Below are positions 1 through 9,617 of a DNA stretch of 64,000 bases, in pieces. Origin of the DNA: Mycobacterium cookii. Lineage in GTDB: Bacteria > Actinomycetota > Actinomycetes > Mycobacteriales > Mycobacteriaceae. Where the stretch lies: NCBI RefSeq assembly GCF_010727945.1, contig NZ_AP022569.1, positions 4,774,001-4,838,000 of the forward strand, read 5' to 3'. Each line of letters opens with the position of its first letter. Positions within the stretch are counted from its first letter, which is position 1. Below the pieces are notes generated by a model. The model was given only the letters and a program-made list of their open reading frames with translations. It did no database searches and had not been told where the DNA came from. A program made the position numbers and the translations under genes.

Positions 1-1
1 C

Positions 2-802
2 CTGCTCACCGGTGCGCACAGCAGTCACTACGGGTGGTACGGGGTGCTCGCGGGCGCGTCGATCGTGTTCTTCGCGTTCATCGGATTCGACATCGTGGCC
101 ACCATGGCCGAGGAGACCAAGAACCCGCAGCGCGATGTCCCGCGGGGAATCCTGGCGACGCTGGGCATCGTCACCGTCCTCTACGTGGCGGTGTCGGTGG
201 TGCTGTCCGGGATGGTTCCCTACACCGTCCTGAAAAGCACCGCTGGCGGGCATGCCAACCTGGCCACCGCGTTCGCGGCCAACGGCGTGCACTGGGCTTC
301 CGGCATCATCTCGATCGGTGCGCTGGCCGGTCTGACGACGGTCGTGATGGTGCTGCTGCTCGGCGGCTGCCGAGTGCTGTTCGCGATGGCGCGCGACGGT
401 CTTTTGCCGCGACGACTGGCCAAGACCGGCTCACGCGGCACGCCGGTGCGGATCACCGTGCTGGTCGCCGTCCTGGTCGCGCTGACCGCCTCGGCGTTCC
501 CGACGGACAAGCTGGAGGAGATGGTGAACGTCGGGACCCTGTTCGCGTTCCTGCTGGTATCCGCCGGCGTCATGGTGTTGCGCCGCACTCGCGCTGACCT
601 GCCGCGCGGATTCCGCGTGCCACTGGTGCCGCTGTTGCCGATCGCCTCGGTCTGCGCGTGCGTGTGGCTGATGGTCAACCTCACGGTGATCACCTGGATC
701 CGGTTCACCGTGTGGATGGCCGCCGGAATCGCGATCTACCTGGCCTACGGTCGCCGGCACTCGGTGCTGGCCAGACGCTTGGAAGACAAACTTCCGGCCT
801 AA
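2..802 (+). CDS. Cationic amino acid permease (APC family), C-terminal part
   Basis: The reading frame is open from base 2, so the N-terminal half lies outside the window; 266 residues are visible. They form several hydrophobic helices separated by short basic loops. The stretch GFDIVATMAEETKNPQRDVP is typical of the APC superfamily CAT group, where it links two core helices. The protein should be an inner-membrane importer of cationic or other amino acids. It lies directly upstream of alkB, the same neighbour order as Rv3253c beside the alkB locus in M. tuberculosis (from memory). Family assignment is good; substrate specificity is not determined by this fragment. Confidence 0.85.
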   Translation: MLTGAHSSHYGWYGVLAGASIVFFAFIGFDIVATMAEETKNPQRDVPRGILATLGIVTVLYVAVSVVLSGMVPYTVLKSTAGGHANLATAFAANGVHWASGIISIGALAGLTTVVMVLLLGGCRVLFAMARDGLLPRRLAKTGSRGTPVRITVLVAVLVALTASAFPTDKLEEMVNVGTLFAFLLVSAGVMVLRRTRADLPRGFRVPLVPLLPIASVCACVWLMVNLTVITWIRFTVWMAAGIAIYLAYGRRHSVLARRLEDKLPA

Positions 803-825
803 CCGGTTTTACAAATATATGTCTT

Positions 826-837
826 TTGTCTAGACAA
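826..837. promoter_or_regulatory. Perfect palindrome upstream of alkB, candidate AlkX operator
   Basis: TTGTCTAGACAA is a perfect 12-bp palindrome in the 97-bp gap between the permease and alkB, about 65 bp before the alkB start. An AT-rich stretch (acaaatatat) lies just upstream. The alkB operon ends with a TetR regulator gene, and TetR proteins usually bind such palindromes in their own operon promoter. That this is the AlkX site is inference. Confidence 0.5.
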
Positions 838-899
838 CGGACGCACGGCGAGATATTGTCCAATCTGACGGTGCTACGGCTCACAAGGAGGTTGGCGAT

Positions 900-2123
900 A
901 TGACCGCCGGAACAACTCAGGACACGACGATGTGGCAGGACCGCAAGCGCCGGCTGTGGCTGATGGGGCTGATCGTGCCGACGCTGTTGCTGGCCGTGCT
1001 GCCGATCGTGTGGGCGATGAACCAATTCGGCTGGCAGGCCGCGTCCCAGGGGTGGTTCTGGATCGGCCCGATCTTGCTGTACATCGTCTTGCCGGCCCTG
1101 GATCTGCGGTTCGGCGCCGACGGCCAGAATGCGCCCGACGAAGCGATGCAGTGGCTGGAGAACGACAAGTACTACCGCTACTGCACGTATGCCTTCATCC
1201 CGTTCCAGTACCTCAGCGTGGTGCTGGGCGCGTACCTGTTCACCGCGTCGAACCTGAGCTGGCTGGGCTACGAGGGGTCGCTCAGCTGGCCGGCCAAGAT
1301 CGGCCTGGCGCTGTCGGTCGGAACCCTGGGTGGAGTCGGCATCAACACCGCACACGAGATGGGACACAAGAAGGAGTCGCTGGAGCGCTGGCTCTCCAAG
1401 ATCACCTTGGCGCAGACCGGTTACGGGCACTTCTACATCGAGCACAACCGCGGTCACCACGTCCGGGTGGCGACACCGGAAGACCCGGCATCGGCCCGCT
1501 TCGGTGAGACGTTCTGGGAGTTCTTGCCGCGCAGCGTGTTCGGCAGCCTGCGTTCGGCCTTGCGGCTGGAGGCCCAGCGCATTCGCCGGCAGGGCGCCAA
1601 CCCGTGGAACCCGAAGACGTATCTGTCCAACGACGTGCTCAACGCCTGGTTGATGACCGTCGTGCTGTGGGCCGCACTGCTCGCCGTGTTCGGTCCCGCG
1701 CTGATCCCGTTCCTGATCATCCAGGCGATCTTCGGCTTCAGCCTGCTCGAGTCGGTCAACTACCTCGAGCACTACGGGCTGCTGCGCCAGAAGAACGACA
1801 GCGGCCGCTACGAGCGCTGCACCCCCGAGCACAGCTGGAACTCCGACCACATCGTCACCAACCTGTTCCTCTACCACCTGCAACGGCACAGCGATCACCA
1901 CGCCAACCCGACGCGTCGCTACCAGACGCTGCGCAGCATGGACGGGGCCCCGAACCTGCCCAGCGGCTACGCCGCGCTGATCGGCGTGACGTACTTCCCG
2001 CCGCTGTGGCGCAAGTTGATGGACCACCGAGTCATCGAGCACTACAACGGCGACATCAGCCGGATCAACGTGCAACCGCGCCTGCGCGAGAAGGTGCAGG
2101 CCCGCTACGGCGCCGCGGCGTGA
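900..2123 (+). CDS. alkB: Alkane 1-monooxygenase AlkB
   Basis: A 407-residue integral-membrane non-haem diiron hydroxylase that oxidises the terminal methyl of n-alkanes to 1-alkanols with electrons from rubredoxin. The AlkB histidine boxes are visible: HEMGH at residues 152-156, HNRGHH at 182-187 and LQRHSDHH at 328-335, plus NYLEHYGL between them. An N-terminal block of hydrophobic helices precedes the first box. The start is fixed by AAGGAGG at 885-891, eight bases before the ATG. The stop codon overlaps the ATG of the first rubredoxin by one base, so translation is probably coupled. Length and motifs are standard for actinobacterial AlkB. Confidence 0.97.
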   Translation: MTAGTTQDTTMWQDRKRRLWLMGLIVPTLLLAVLPIVWAMNQFGWQAASQGWFWIGPILLYIVLPALDLRFGADGQNAPDEAMQWLENDKYYRYCTYAFIPFQYLSVVLGAYLFTASNLSWLGYEGSLSWPAKIGLALSVGTLGGVGINTAHEMGHKKESLERWLSKITLAQTGYGHFYIEHNRGHHVRVATPEDPASARFGETFWEFLPRSVFGSLRSALRLEAQRIRRQGANPWNPKTYLSNDVLNAWLMTVVLWAALLAVFGPALIPFLIIQAIFGFSLLESVNYLEHYGLLRQKNDSGRYERCTPEHSWNSDHIVTNLFLYHLQRHSDHHANPTRRYQTLRSMDGAPNLPSGYAALIGVTYFPPLWRKLMDHRVIEHYNGDISRINVQPRLREKVQARYGAAA

Positions 2124-2293
2124 TGGCGACCTACCGGTGCCCGGGCTGTGACTACGTCTACGACGAGTCCAAAGGCGCCGCGCGGGAAGGCTTTCCGGCG
2201 GGAACCCGCTGGGACGAGATCCCGGACGACTGGTCCTGTCCGGATTGCGCAGTACGTGCCAAGGCTGACTTTCAACCAGCAGAGGTCCGATGA
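2123..2293 (+). CDS. rubA: Rubredoxin, first of two
   Basis: A 56-residue rubredoxin, the one-electron carrier that passes electrons from rubredoxin reductase to AlkB. Two iron-binding knuckles are seen: CPGC near residues 6-9 and CPDC near 39-42. The second is preceded by the family signature [11 protein letters not shown]. The ATG overlaps the alkB stop (TGATG). This is the AlkG1-like copy, with 60% or so resemblance to the next gene by eye; in Actinobacteria the two copies often differ in ability to support AlkB. Which copy is dedicated to AlkB cannot be read from sequence here. Confidence 0.95.
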   Translation: MATYRCPGCDYVYDESKGAAREGFPAGTRWDEIPDDWSCPDCAVRAKADFQPAEVR

Positions 2294-2348
2294 CGATGCG
2301 TGCCGAAACGGCACGGGGAGGAGTCGGACGATTGATGGAGGTAAAGAA

Positions 2349-2531
2349 ATGAGCGACTACAAGCTGTTCGTGTGCGTGCAGTGCGGCTTCGAGTACGACG
2401 AGGCCAAGGGCTGGCCGGAAGACGGCATCGCGCCCGGCACCCGGTGGGACGACATTCCCGACGACTGGAGCTGCCCGGACTGTGGTGCTGCGAAATCCGA
2501 TTTCGAGATGGTCGAAGTCGCACGCTCGTGA
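2349..2531 (+). CDS. rubB: Rubredoxin, second of two
   Basis: A 60-residue rubredoxin with iron ligands in [13 protein letters not shown] (N-terminal knuckle) and [15 protein letters not shown] (C-terminal knuckle). The CPDCG form of the second knuckle matches the AlkG2 type that in other organisms supports AlkB directly (family knowledge). It has its own Shine-Dalgarno, GGAGG at 2337-2341, and is separated from rubA by 55 bp, so it may be translated more strongly than rubA. Its stop overlaps the GTG of alkX by four bases. Confidence 0.95.
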   Translation: MSDYKLFVCVQCGFEYDEAKGWPEDGIAPGTRWDDIPDDWSCPDCGAAKSDFEMVEVARS

Positions 2532-3220
2532 GCATGACCACCGCGCCGACGACGATGCAGAGCGAAGCGATGAGGAGGAGTGGCGCAACAGCTACTGTCG
2601 CCCGTGTGAGACGGGTCCCGTACGCCGAGGCGTCGCGGGCCCTGCTGCGCGACTCGGTGCTCGACGCCATGCGCGAGCTGCTCGGCAGCCGCGACTGGTC
2701 GTCGGTCACGCTGGCCGACGTGGCCCGGGCGGCGGGCATCAGCCGGCAGACCATCTACAACGAGTTCGGCTCGCGGCAGGGCCTGGCGCAGGGCTATGCG
2801 CTGCGCCTGGCCGACCGGCTGGCGGGCGCCGTCGAGGACGCCATCTACGCCAACGTGGGCGACGTGTACGCCGCGTTTCTGCAGGGATTTCGGGCGTTCT
2901 TCACCGAATCGGCGGCCGATCCGCTGGTGATATCGCTGCAGACCGGTGTGGCCAAACCCGACCTGTTGCAGATCATCACCACCGACAGCGGCCCGATCAT
3001 CACGCATTGCTCGGCCCGTCTGACCTCGTCGTTCATGAACAGCTGGATGCGTGCCAGCGAGGAAGATTCCGGGATGCTGGCGCGGGCGATCGTCCGGCTG
3101 GCGATGAGTTACGTGTCGATGCCGCCGGAAGCCGACCATGACGTCGCCGCTGACCTGGCGCGATTGATGACGCCGGCCGCTGAGCGTTACGGCGAACTGC
3201 GCACCGACGTCGACCAGTAG
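2528..3220 (+). CDS. alkX: TetR-family regulator of the alkane operon (AlkX-like)
   Basis: A 230-residue TetR/AcrR repressor. The N-terminal helix-turn-helix runs through [20 protein letters not shown] around residues 57-76, followed by [20 protein letters not shown]. The C-terminal half is the divergent ligand-binding domain. The GTG start overlaps the rubB stop (GTGA); an ATG two codons later (2534) is the alternative. Its place as last gene of alkB-rubA-rubB matches AlkX of mycobacteria and related genera, which represses this operon and responds to alkane oxidation products (family knowledge). The palindrome at 826-837 is its likely operator. Confidence 0.9.
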   Translation: MSMTTAPTTMQSEAMRRSGATATVARVRRVPYAEASRALLRDSVLDAMRELLGSRDWSSVTLADVARAAGISRQTIYNEFGSRQGLAQGYALRLADRLAGAVEDAIYANVGDVYAAFLQGFRAFFTESAADPLVISLQTGVAKPDLLQIITTDSGPIITHCSARLTSSFMNSWMRASEEDSGMLARAIVRLAMSYVSMPPEADHDVAADLARLMTPAAERYGELRTDVDQ

Positions 3221-3409
3221 GGCGGTTGCGATCCCACCGGCGAGCCCGGAAAAGCCGCAGAATAGGCTGCTTGTCGACAGTCCGGGCCGTTAGGGTCCGC
3301 GGGGGAGCTAAGCAATAGGCTCTGTCGGAGCTGACTCTGTCGCGGCCGCGAACGCGCCGCGACTAATATGTAACAAAGCTAATTAGTTGACCGGAGGAAT
3401 GGGTAGTAG

Positions 3410-4882
<1,473 letters not shown>

Positions 4883-4896
4883 CGCGGCGTGAAGTG

Positions 4897-4924
4897 CCGA
4901 GTGTGCGGCCAGTCGCACACTCGG
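4897..4924. terminator. Strong hairpin after ahcY, probable terminator
   Basis: CCGAGTGTGCG and CGCACACTCGG form a perfect 11-bp stem around a 6-base loop, 15 bp after the ahcY stop. No T-tract follows, as is common for mycobacterial hairpin terminators. A second weaker hairpin (GTGCG at 4933-4937, CGCAC at 4944-4948) follows at once. Direct sight of the inverted repeat; the terminator role is inference. Confidence 0.6.
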
Positions 4925-4997
4925 CGCCCAGCGTGCGACCGGCCGCACTTTCGCGGGCTAGCGGCGGTGGCCGTTCCTGAGGAAAGTGGAGGTCACC

Positions 4998-5462
4998 ATG
5001 CCCGGTATCGCAGCGATCGCCATGGGCGCAGCTCCTGTCCTCGGTGGTGCGCTGTTCGGCGCTGCGATGGGCCAACTCAGGGGTCCCGACTTACGGGATG
5101 GGATCAAACAAGATCTGCAGCTCCTAGAGCAACTGCCTGACACCGAGGTGGCCCGGCGCGACGCCCTGGGGCGCAGCATCAACGACCGCGTCGATGAATT
5201 GGTCGAGGCGAACGACAAGGCACGCCAGCTACGGGCCGCGGCCCGTTCCTACGAAGGAAACTGGCGTGACATTGTCCTCCTGCTGTGCACGCTGCTCTTC
5301 TCGATCGTCTGGTGGTCTGTCGATCACCACCGGGACAGCTGGCTTCCCGTGTTCATCACCACGATTCTGGCGTCGGTCGTGGCGGCCGGCTACGCGCTGC
5401 GGGGTCTGAGTCGAAGCGTGCGCAGACTGCGTCGCCGCGCCGATCGTCGCCAGCAGTCCTAA
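4998..5462 (+). CDS. Hypothetical two-helix membrane protein
   Basis: A 154-residue protein of unknown function. The N-terminus is a Gly/Ala-rich hydrophobic stretch (residues 1-30). A polar, charged, probably coiled region with many Arg, Asp and Glu follows. Two transmembrane helices then occur close together (about 96-113 and 118-138), and the tail is strongly basic. Start ATG 4998 is chosen because GGAGG at 4988-4992 sits six bases upstream; the in-frame GTG at 4986 has no such signal. It sits between ahcY and tmk. I do not recognise a family. Confidence 0.7.
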   Translation: MPGIAAIAMGAAPVLGGALFGAAMGQLRGPDLRDGIKQDLQLLEQLPDTEVARRDALGRSINDRVDELVEANDKARQLRAAARSYEGNWRDIVLLLCTLLFSIVWWSVDHHRDSWLPVFITTILASVVAAGYALRGLSRSVRRLRRRADRRQQS

Positions 5463-5561
5463 GCGGCGTCCGCGCGACGGCTGAACGCCCCGCAGGACGG
5501 GCGTTCAGTGTCGAGTGCCCGGTCAGCCGGGCATCAGCACGGCGCAGATAGGCTCGCCCCT

Positions 5562-6197
5562 GTGCTGATTGCCATCGAAGGCGTCGACGGCGCGGGCAAG
5601 CGAACGCTCACCCAAGGCCTGCTGGCGGAACTCGAGGCCGCAGGCAAGTCGGTCGCGACGCTGGCCTTCCCGCGATACGGGCAGTCGGTGGCCGCCGATG
5701 TCGCCGCCGAGGCGCTGCACGGCCAACATGGTGACCTGGCGTCGTCGGTGTATGCGATGGCGATGCTTTTCGCGCTGGATCGTGCCGGCGGAGCCGACGA
5801 GATCCGCGAGCACTGCCGCGCCCACGACGTGGTGATTCTGGACCGCTATGTGGCCTCCAATGCCGCCTACAGTGCCGCGCGCCTGCGCCAAGACGCCGAC
5901 GGCGATGTGGTCGGCTGGGTGCACGACATCGAATACCGGCGGCTCGGCCTCCCGGTGCCGGATTGGCAAGTCCTGCTTGGGGTTTCGGCTGAGCTGGCCG
6001 ACCGGCGCGCTCGGCAGCGGGCGCGTGAGGACGCCAGCCGGCAGCGCGACGCCTACGAGCGTGACGCCGGACTCCAGCAGCGCACCGGAGCGGTGTACGC
6101 CGGGCTCGCCGCCGCAGGGTGGGGCGGGCGCTGGCTGGTGGTCGACGAGACGGTCGAACCGGCCCGGCTGGCCGCACAGATCGCGGACGCACATTAG
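5562..6197 (+). CDS. tmk: Thymidylate kinase
   Basis: A 211-residue enzyme phosphorylating dTMP to dTDP. The P-loop EGVDGAGKRT is at residues 6-15, the DRY-type motif is in VVILDRYVASNAAYSAAR, and a lid segment with many arginines (RRARQRAREDASRQRDAYERD) follows. The GTG start gives the same N-terminus (LIAIEGVDGAGKRTL) as M. tuberculosis Tmk, which is 214 residues. The 3' end from base 6123 is odd: nearly the same 51 bp recur at 7085-7135, downstream of the next gene, and end in their own stop. The present C-terminus may therefore have been brought in with that gene (see findings). Confidence 0.95.
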   Translation: MLIAIEGVDGAGKRTLTQGLLAELEAAGKSVATLAFPRYGQSVAADVAAEALHGQHGDLASSVYAMAMLFALDRAGGADEIREHCRAHDVVILDRYVASNAAYSAARLRQDADGDVVGWVHDIEYRRLGLPVPDWQVLLGVSAELADRRARQRAREDASRQRDAYERDAGLQQRTGAVYAGLAAAGWGGRWLVVDETVEPARLAAQIADAH

Positions 6198-6278
6198 CCG
6201 CGGAATATCCGATATATGCTCGACGCCCCGGGACGTGATGCGTCGGAGTCGACAGCGAACGATGGTGACGGAGCAGTC

Positions 6279-7064
6279 ATGACCGTGACGGAGCATTCGA
6301 CAGAGCCCAACCTGGCCCAACCGTGGGCGCCGCACCGCTTGAAGGTCTACCTGGCGATCATGGCGATCACCGGGGCCGTGTTCGTGGGCATGACCATCGG
6401 CGTCGGCACGGGCCTGATCGCGCCCACTTTTACCGCCGATGTGGTCGCAAATCTGTTGTTCGGCCTACCGGTGATCGTGCTTCCGCTGGTCATTCTGTGG
6501 GAGGGCAACGGTCGCCCGCGGTCCGCGCTGGAAAAAGCGGCCGAGCTGGTACTCGTCTACCTTCCCTACACGGCAGGCAGTCAGATCGGCTACGAACTGG
6601 CGTTCATGCTCGGTCACCCATTCGGATTGTGGCGCCCGACGAGCGACCCAGGGTGGAAGTGGCTGTGGTGGCAATACGGATTGACCGATGCCCGCTACAC
6701 GAACGCGAACAACTGGATATTCGGTCTCGAGTTCGTCGGAGTCTGCACCGGCGTGCTGCTGTTGGTGGTGTGGACGCGGCTCATCCGCACAGATCTGCCG
6801 ACCGAGTCACGCATTCGATGCCTGTGGCTCGCTTTTGCGGGCACTGCGATGTTGATCAGTAGCACCGGTGTGTACTACGCGACCGAACTGCGTTCGGGAT
6901 TTGCCGATATCGGCCAAGGCGCATTCGGCTTCTGGTTCAAATTCATCGGCGAGAACGTGCCTTTCATGATCTTGCCGTTCCTGGTGCTCGTTGCCATCCA
7001 CGCGCAGGTGGACTACCTCACGCGGCAGGCGGGCGCCCGGGCCGCCCGGTCGGACTTCGAATAA
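6279..7064 (+). CDS. Unrecognised six-helix membrane protein inserted behind tmk
   Basis: A 261-residue hydrophobic protein. I count six transmembrane segments: about 20-48, 55-75, 88-112, 145-168, 178-200 and 220-245. Aromatic residues are clustered in the loops (WRPTSDPGWKWLWWQYG). The topology and Trp/Tyr richness vaguely recall emopamil-binding or other small enzyme-like membrane proteins, but I do not recognise the family. ATG 6279 has GGAG at 6270-6273; the open frame also reaches back to 6216. In M. tuberculosis tmk is followed directly by mtrA, so this gene is an addition. It is flanked by two copies of the tmk 3' end. Confidence 0.75.
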   Translation: MTVTEHSTEPNLAQPWAPHRLKVYLAIMAITGAVFVGMTIGVGTGLIAPTFTADVVANLLFGLPVIVLPLVILWEGNGRPRSALEKAAELVLVYLPYTAGSQIGYELAFMLGHPFGLWRPTSDPGWKWLWWQYGLTDARYTNANNWIFGLEFVGVCTGVLLLVVWTRLIRTDLPTESRIRCLWLAFAGTAMLISSTGVYYATELRSGFADIGQGAFGFWFKFIGENVPFMILPFLVLVAIHAQVDYLTRQAGARAARSDFE

Positions 7065-7081
7065 CCAGACCGTCCGTCGAG

Positions 7082-7153
7082 CGCGGCGGGCGCTGGTTGG
7101 TGGTCGACGAACGGGTCGAACCGGCCCGGCTGGCGGCCGAGTTGACGGCCTAG
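7082..7153 (+). pseudogene. Orphan copy of the tmk 3' end
   Basis: Read in frame, these 24 codons give RGGRWLVVDERVEPARLAAE and then a short tail and a TAG stop. The intact tmk ends GGRWLVVDETVEPARLAAQ at the corresponding place. By my count 46 of 51 bases match between 6123-6173 and 7085-7135. No start codon or rest of the gene precedes the copy. It looks like the original tmk tail, separated from its gene by a roughly 0.96-kb insertion that supplied a replacement tail. Confidence 0.75.
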
Positions 7154-7237
7154 CGACCGCCCGGCGGCCGGAGCTGGGGTAATCGGTGCAAGAAACACGC
7201 GTGTGGCAGCACTGATTTGTCCCGATCTGGTGACACC

Positions 7238-7924
7238 ATGGACACCATGAGGCAAAGGATTCTCGTGGTCGACGACGACGCGTCGCTGGCCGAGATGCTA
7301 ACCATTGTGCTGCGGGGGGAAGGTTTCGACACCGCGGTCATTGGTGATGGCACCCAGGCGCTCACCGCAGTGCGCGAGCTGCGGCCCGACCTGGTGTTGC
7401 TGGACTTGATGCTGCCGGGCATGAACGGCATCGATGTGTGCCGGGTGCTGCGGGCAGACTCCGGGGTCCCGATCGTCATGCTCACGGCCAAGACCGACAC
7501 CGTCGACGTGGTGCTGGGCCTGGAGTCGGGTGCCGACGACTACATCATGAAGCCGTTCAAGCCCAAGGAGTTGGTCGCCCGGGTGCGGGCGCGGCTGCGG
7601 CGCAACGACGACGAGCCTGCCGAGATGCTCTCGATCGCTGACGTGGACATCGACGTGCCGGCGCACAAGGTCACCCGCAACGGCGAGCAGATCTCGCTGA
7701 CGCCGCTGGAGTTCGACCTGCTCGTGGCGTTGGCGCGCAAACCGCGCCAGGTGTTTACTCGTGATGTGCTGCTCGAACAGGTGTGGGGATACCGTCACCC
7801 CGCGGACACCCGTTTGGTGAACGTGCACGTCCAGCGTCTACGGGCCAAGGTCGAAAAAGACCCCGAGAACCCGACCGTTGTACTGACCGTTCGAGGAGTG
7901 GGATACAAGGCCGGACCTCCGTGA
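7238..7924 (+). CDS. mtrA: Response regulator MtrA
   Basis: A 228-residue OmpR-type response regulator, essential in mycobacteria, controlling cell division, cell-wall hydrolases and replication-linked genes. The receiver domain covers residues 7-120, with the acidic pocket VVDDD at 10-14, phospho-acceptor Asp56 in LLDLML and Lys in MKPFKPKEL. The winged-helix DNA-binding domain follows (about 130-226), ending in VRGVGYKAGPP. By recall the sequence is nearly identical to M. tuberculosis MtrA, including the MDTMRQRILVVDDD start. It heads mtrA-mtrB-lpqB. The remnant of tmk and about 85 bp precede it. Confidence 0.98.
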   Translation: MDTMRQRILVVDDDASLAEMLTIVLRGEGFDTAVIGDGTQALTAVRELRPDLVLLDLMLPGMNGIDVCRVLRADSGVPIVMLTAKTDTVDVVLGLESGADDYIMKPFKPKELVARVRARLRRNDDEPAEMLSIADVDIDVPAHKVTRNGEQISLTPLEFDLLVALARKPRQVFTRDVLLEQVWGYRHPADTRLVNVHVQRLRAKVEKDPENPTVVLTVRGVGYKAGPP

Positions 7925-7958
7925 TCCGTTGGCCTCATGACGCTGAGGAGCGGCGCAG

Positions 7959-9617
7959 TTGATATGGGGCTCGAAACCACGTTTTCGTGGCCGCTCCGGC
8001 CGCACCGGCCCCGTGATGCGGGGCTTGGGCACGTTGAGCCGGGCCCTCGGGGTGGCGTGGCGCCGTTCGTTGCAACTCCGGGTGCTCGCGCTCACGCTCG
8101 GAATGTCGCTGGCCGTGATCTTGGTGCTCGGCTTCGTGCTGACCAGCCAGGTCACCAACCGGGTCCTCGACGTCAAGGTCCGCTCCGCAACCGAGCAGAT
8201 TGAGCGGGCGCGTAGCACGGTCAGCGGAATCGTCAGCGGGGAAGAAGCGCGCTCGCTGGACAGCAGCCTGCAGCTGGCCCGCAACACCCTCACGTCGAAA
8301 ACCGACCCGACCTCCGGCGCCGGCTTGGCCGGTGCGTTCGACGCGGCGCTGGTGGTACCCGGTTATGGCCCGCGGCCAGCGGCGTCGGCCGGGCCCGTCG
8401 ACCAACTGCCGGACACGCTGCGCGACTTCGTCAAAGCCGGGCAGGTGGCCTATCAATACGCGACCGTGCACACCGACGGGTTTTCCGGCCCGGCGCTGAT
8501 CGTCGGCACCCCGACGTCGTCGCGGGTGACCAATCTCGAGCTGTACCTGATCTTCCCGCTGGGCAACGAGCAGAGCACGATCGCGCTGGTCCGCGGCACC
8601 ATGGCCACTGGCGGGCTGGTGCTGATGGTGCTGCTGGCCCTGATCGCGTGGATGGTCACCCGGCAGGTCGTGGTGCCGGTGCGGGCGGCCGCGCGGACCG
8701 CCGAGCGGTTCGCCGACGGGCACCTGTCCGAGCGGATGCCGATCAACGGCGAGGACGACATGGCCCGGTTGGCGGTGTCGTTCAACGACATGGCCGAAAG
8801 CCTGTCGCGGCAGATCGGCCAGCTGGAGGAGTTCGGCAACCTGCAGCGCCGCTTCACGTCTGACGTCAGCCACGAGCTGCGCACGCCGCTGACCACGGTG
8901 CGGATGGCCGCCGACCTGATCTACGACCACAGCGAAGACCTCGACCCGGCGCTGCGACGCTCCACCGAGCTGATGGTCAACGAGCTGGACCGGTTCGAGT
9001 CGTTGCTGAGCGACCTGCTGGAAATCTCCCGGCACGACGCGGGTGTGGCCGAGTTGTCGGTCGAGGCCGTCGACCTGCGGACCACGGTCAACAGCGCGCT
9101 GGGCAACGTCGGACACCTGGCCGAAGACGCCGGGGTCCAGATGATCGTCGACATGCCGGACGAGGACGTGATCGCCGAGGTCGACCCCCGCCGGGTCGAA
9201 CGGATTCTGCGCAACCTCATCGCGAATGCCATCGACCACGCCGAGCACAAGCCGGTGCGGATTCGGATGGCCGCCGACGAAGACACCGTCGCGGTCACGG
9301 TCCGCGACTACGGCGTCGGGCTGCGGCCGGGCGAGGAGAAGCTGGTCTTCAGCCGGTTCTGGCGCTCGGACCCGTCGCGGGTGCGGCAATCAGGCGGGAC
9401 CGGACTGGGCTTGGCGATCAGCGTCGAAGACGCACGGCTGCACCAGGGCCGGCTGGAAGCCTGGGGCGAGCCGGGCAACGGCGCGTGCTTCCGGCTCACC
9501 TTGCCGATGGTGCGCGGGCACAAGGTGACCACCAGCCCGCTGCCGATGAAACCGATTGCGCCGGAACGCAAAGACGGCAAGGTTCGGCAGCGCGAGCACG
9601 CGGAGCGGGGCGCGTGA
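7959..9617 (+). CDS. mtrB: Sensor histidine kinase MtrB
   Basis: A 552-residue membrane kinase that phosphorylates MtrA. Order of parts: N-terminal transmembrane helix (about 45-65), an extracytoplasmic sensor region, a second helix (about 210-230), a HAMP linker, the dimerisation/phospho-acceptor helix with [10 protein letters not shown] (His305), and an ATPase domain with [19 protein letters not shown] and [10 protein letters not shown]. The start is a TTG at 7959 preceded by GAGGAG at 7945-7950; this places the first residues where M. tuberculosis MtrB begins. Its stop overlaps the GTG of lpqB by four bases, so the three genes form one operon. Confidence 0.97.
   Translation: MIWGSKPRFRGRSGRTGPVMRGLGTLSRALGVAWRRSLQLRVLALTLGMSLAVILVLGFVLTSQVTNRVLDVKVRSATEQIERARSTVSGIVSGEEARSLDSSLQLARNTLTSKTDPTSGAGLAGAFDAALVVPGYGPRPAASAGPVDQLPDTLRDFVKAGQVAYQYATVHTDGFSGPALIVGTPTSSRVTNLELYLIFPLGNEQSTIALVRGTMATGGLVLMVLLALIAWMVTRQVVVPVRAAARTAERFADGHLSERMPINGEDDMARLAVSFNDMAESLSRQIGQLEEFGNLQRRFTSDVSHELRTPLTTVRMAADLIYDHSEDLDPALRRSTELMVNELDRFESLLSDLLEISRHDAGVAELSVEAVDLRTTVNSALGNVGHLAEDAGVQMIVDMPDEDVIAEVDPRRVERILRNLIANAIDHAEHKPVRIRMAADEDTVAVTVRDYGVGLRPGEEKLVFSRFWRSDPSRVRQSGGTGLGLAISVEDARLHQGRLEAWGEPGNGACFRLTLPMVRGHKVTTSPLPMKPIAPERKDGKVRQREHAERGA

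Noticed and set aside
705..2588. 627-codon minus-strand frame across alkB and the rubredoxins
   Set aside because: Antisense to well-identified genes, with low-complexity Arg/Gln/His-rich product and no family resemblance.
3221..3409. Possible SAH riboswitch ahead of ahcY
   Set aside because: The gap has GC-rich segments but I could not find the paired helices and conserved core of the SAH riboswitch, which is also not expected in Actinobacteria.
7935..9389. 484-codon minus-strand frame over mtrB
   Set aside because: Shadow frame; mtrB on the plus strand has all kinase motifs and is in an operon.
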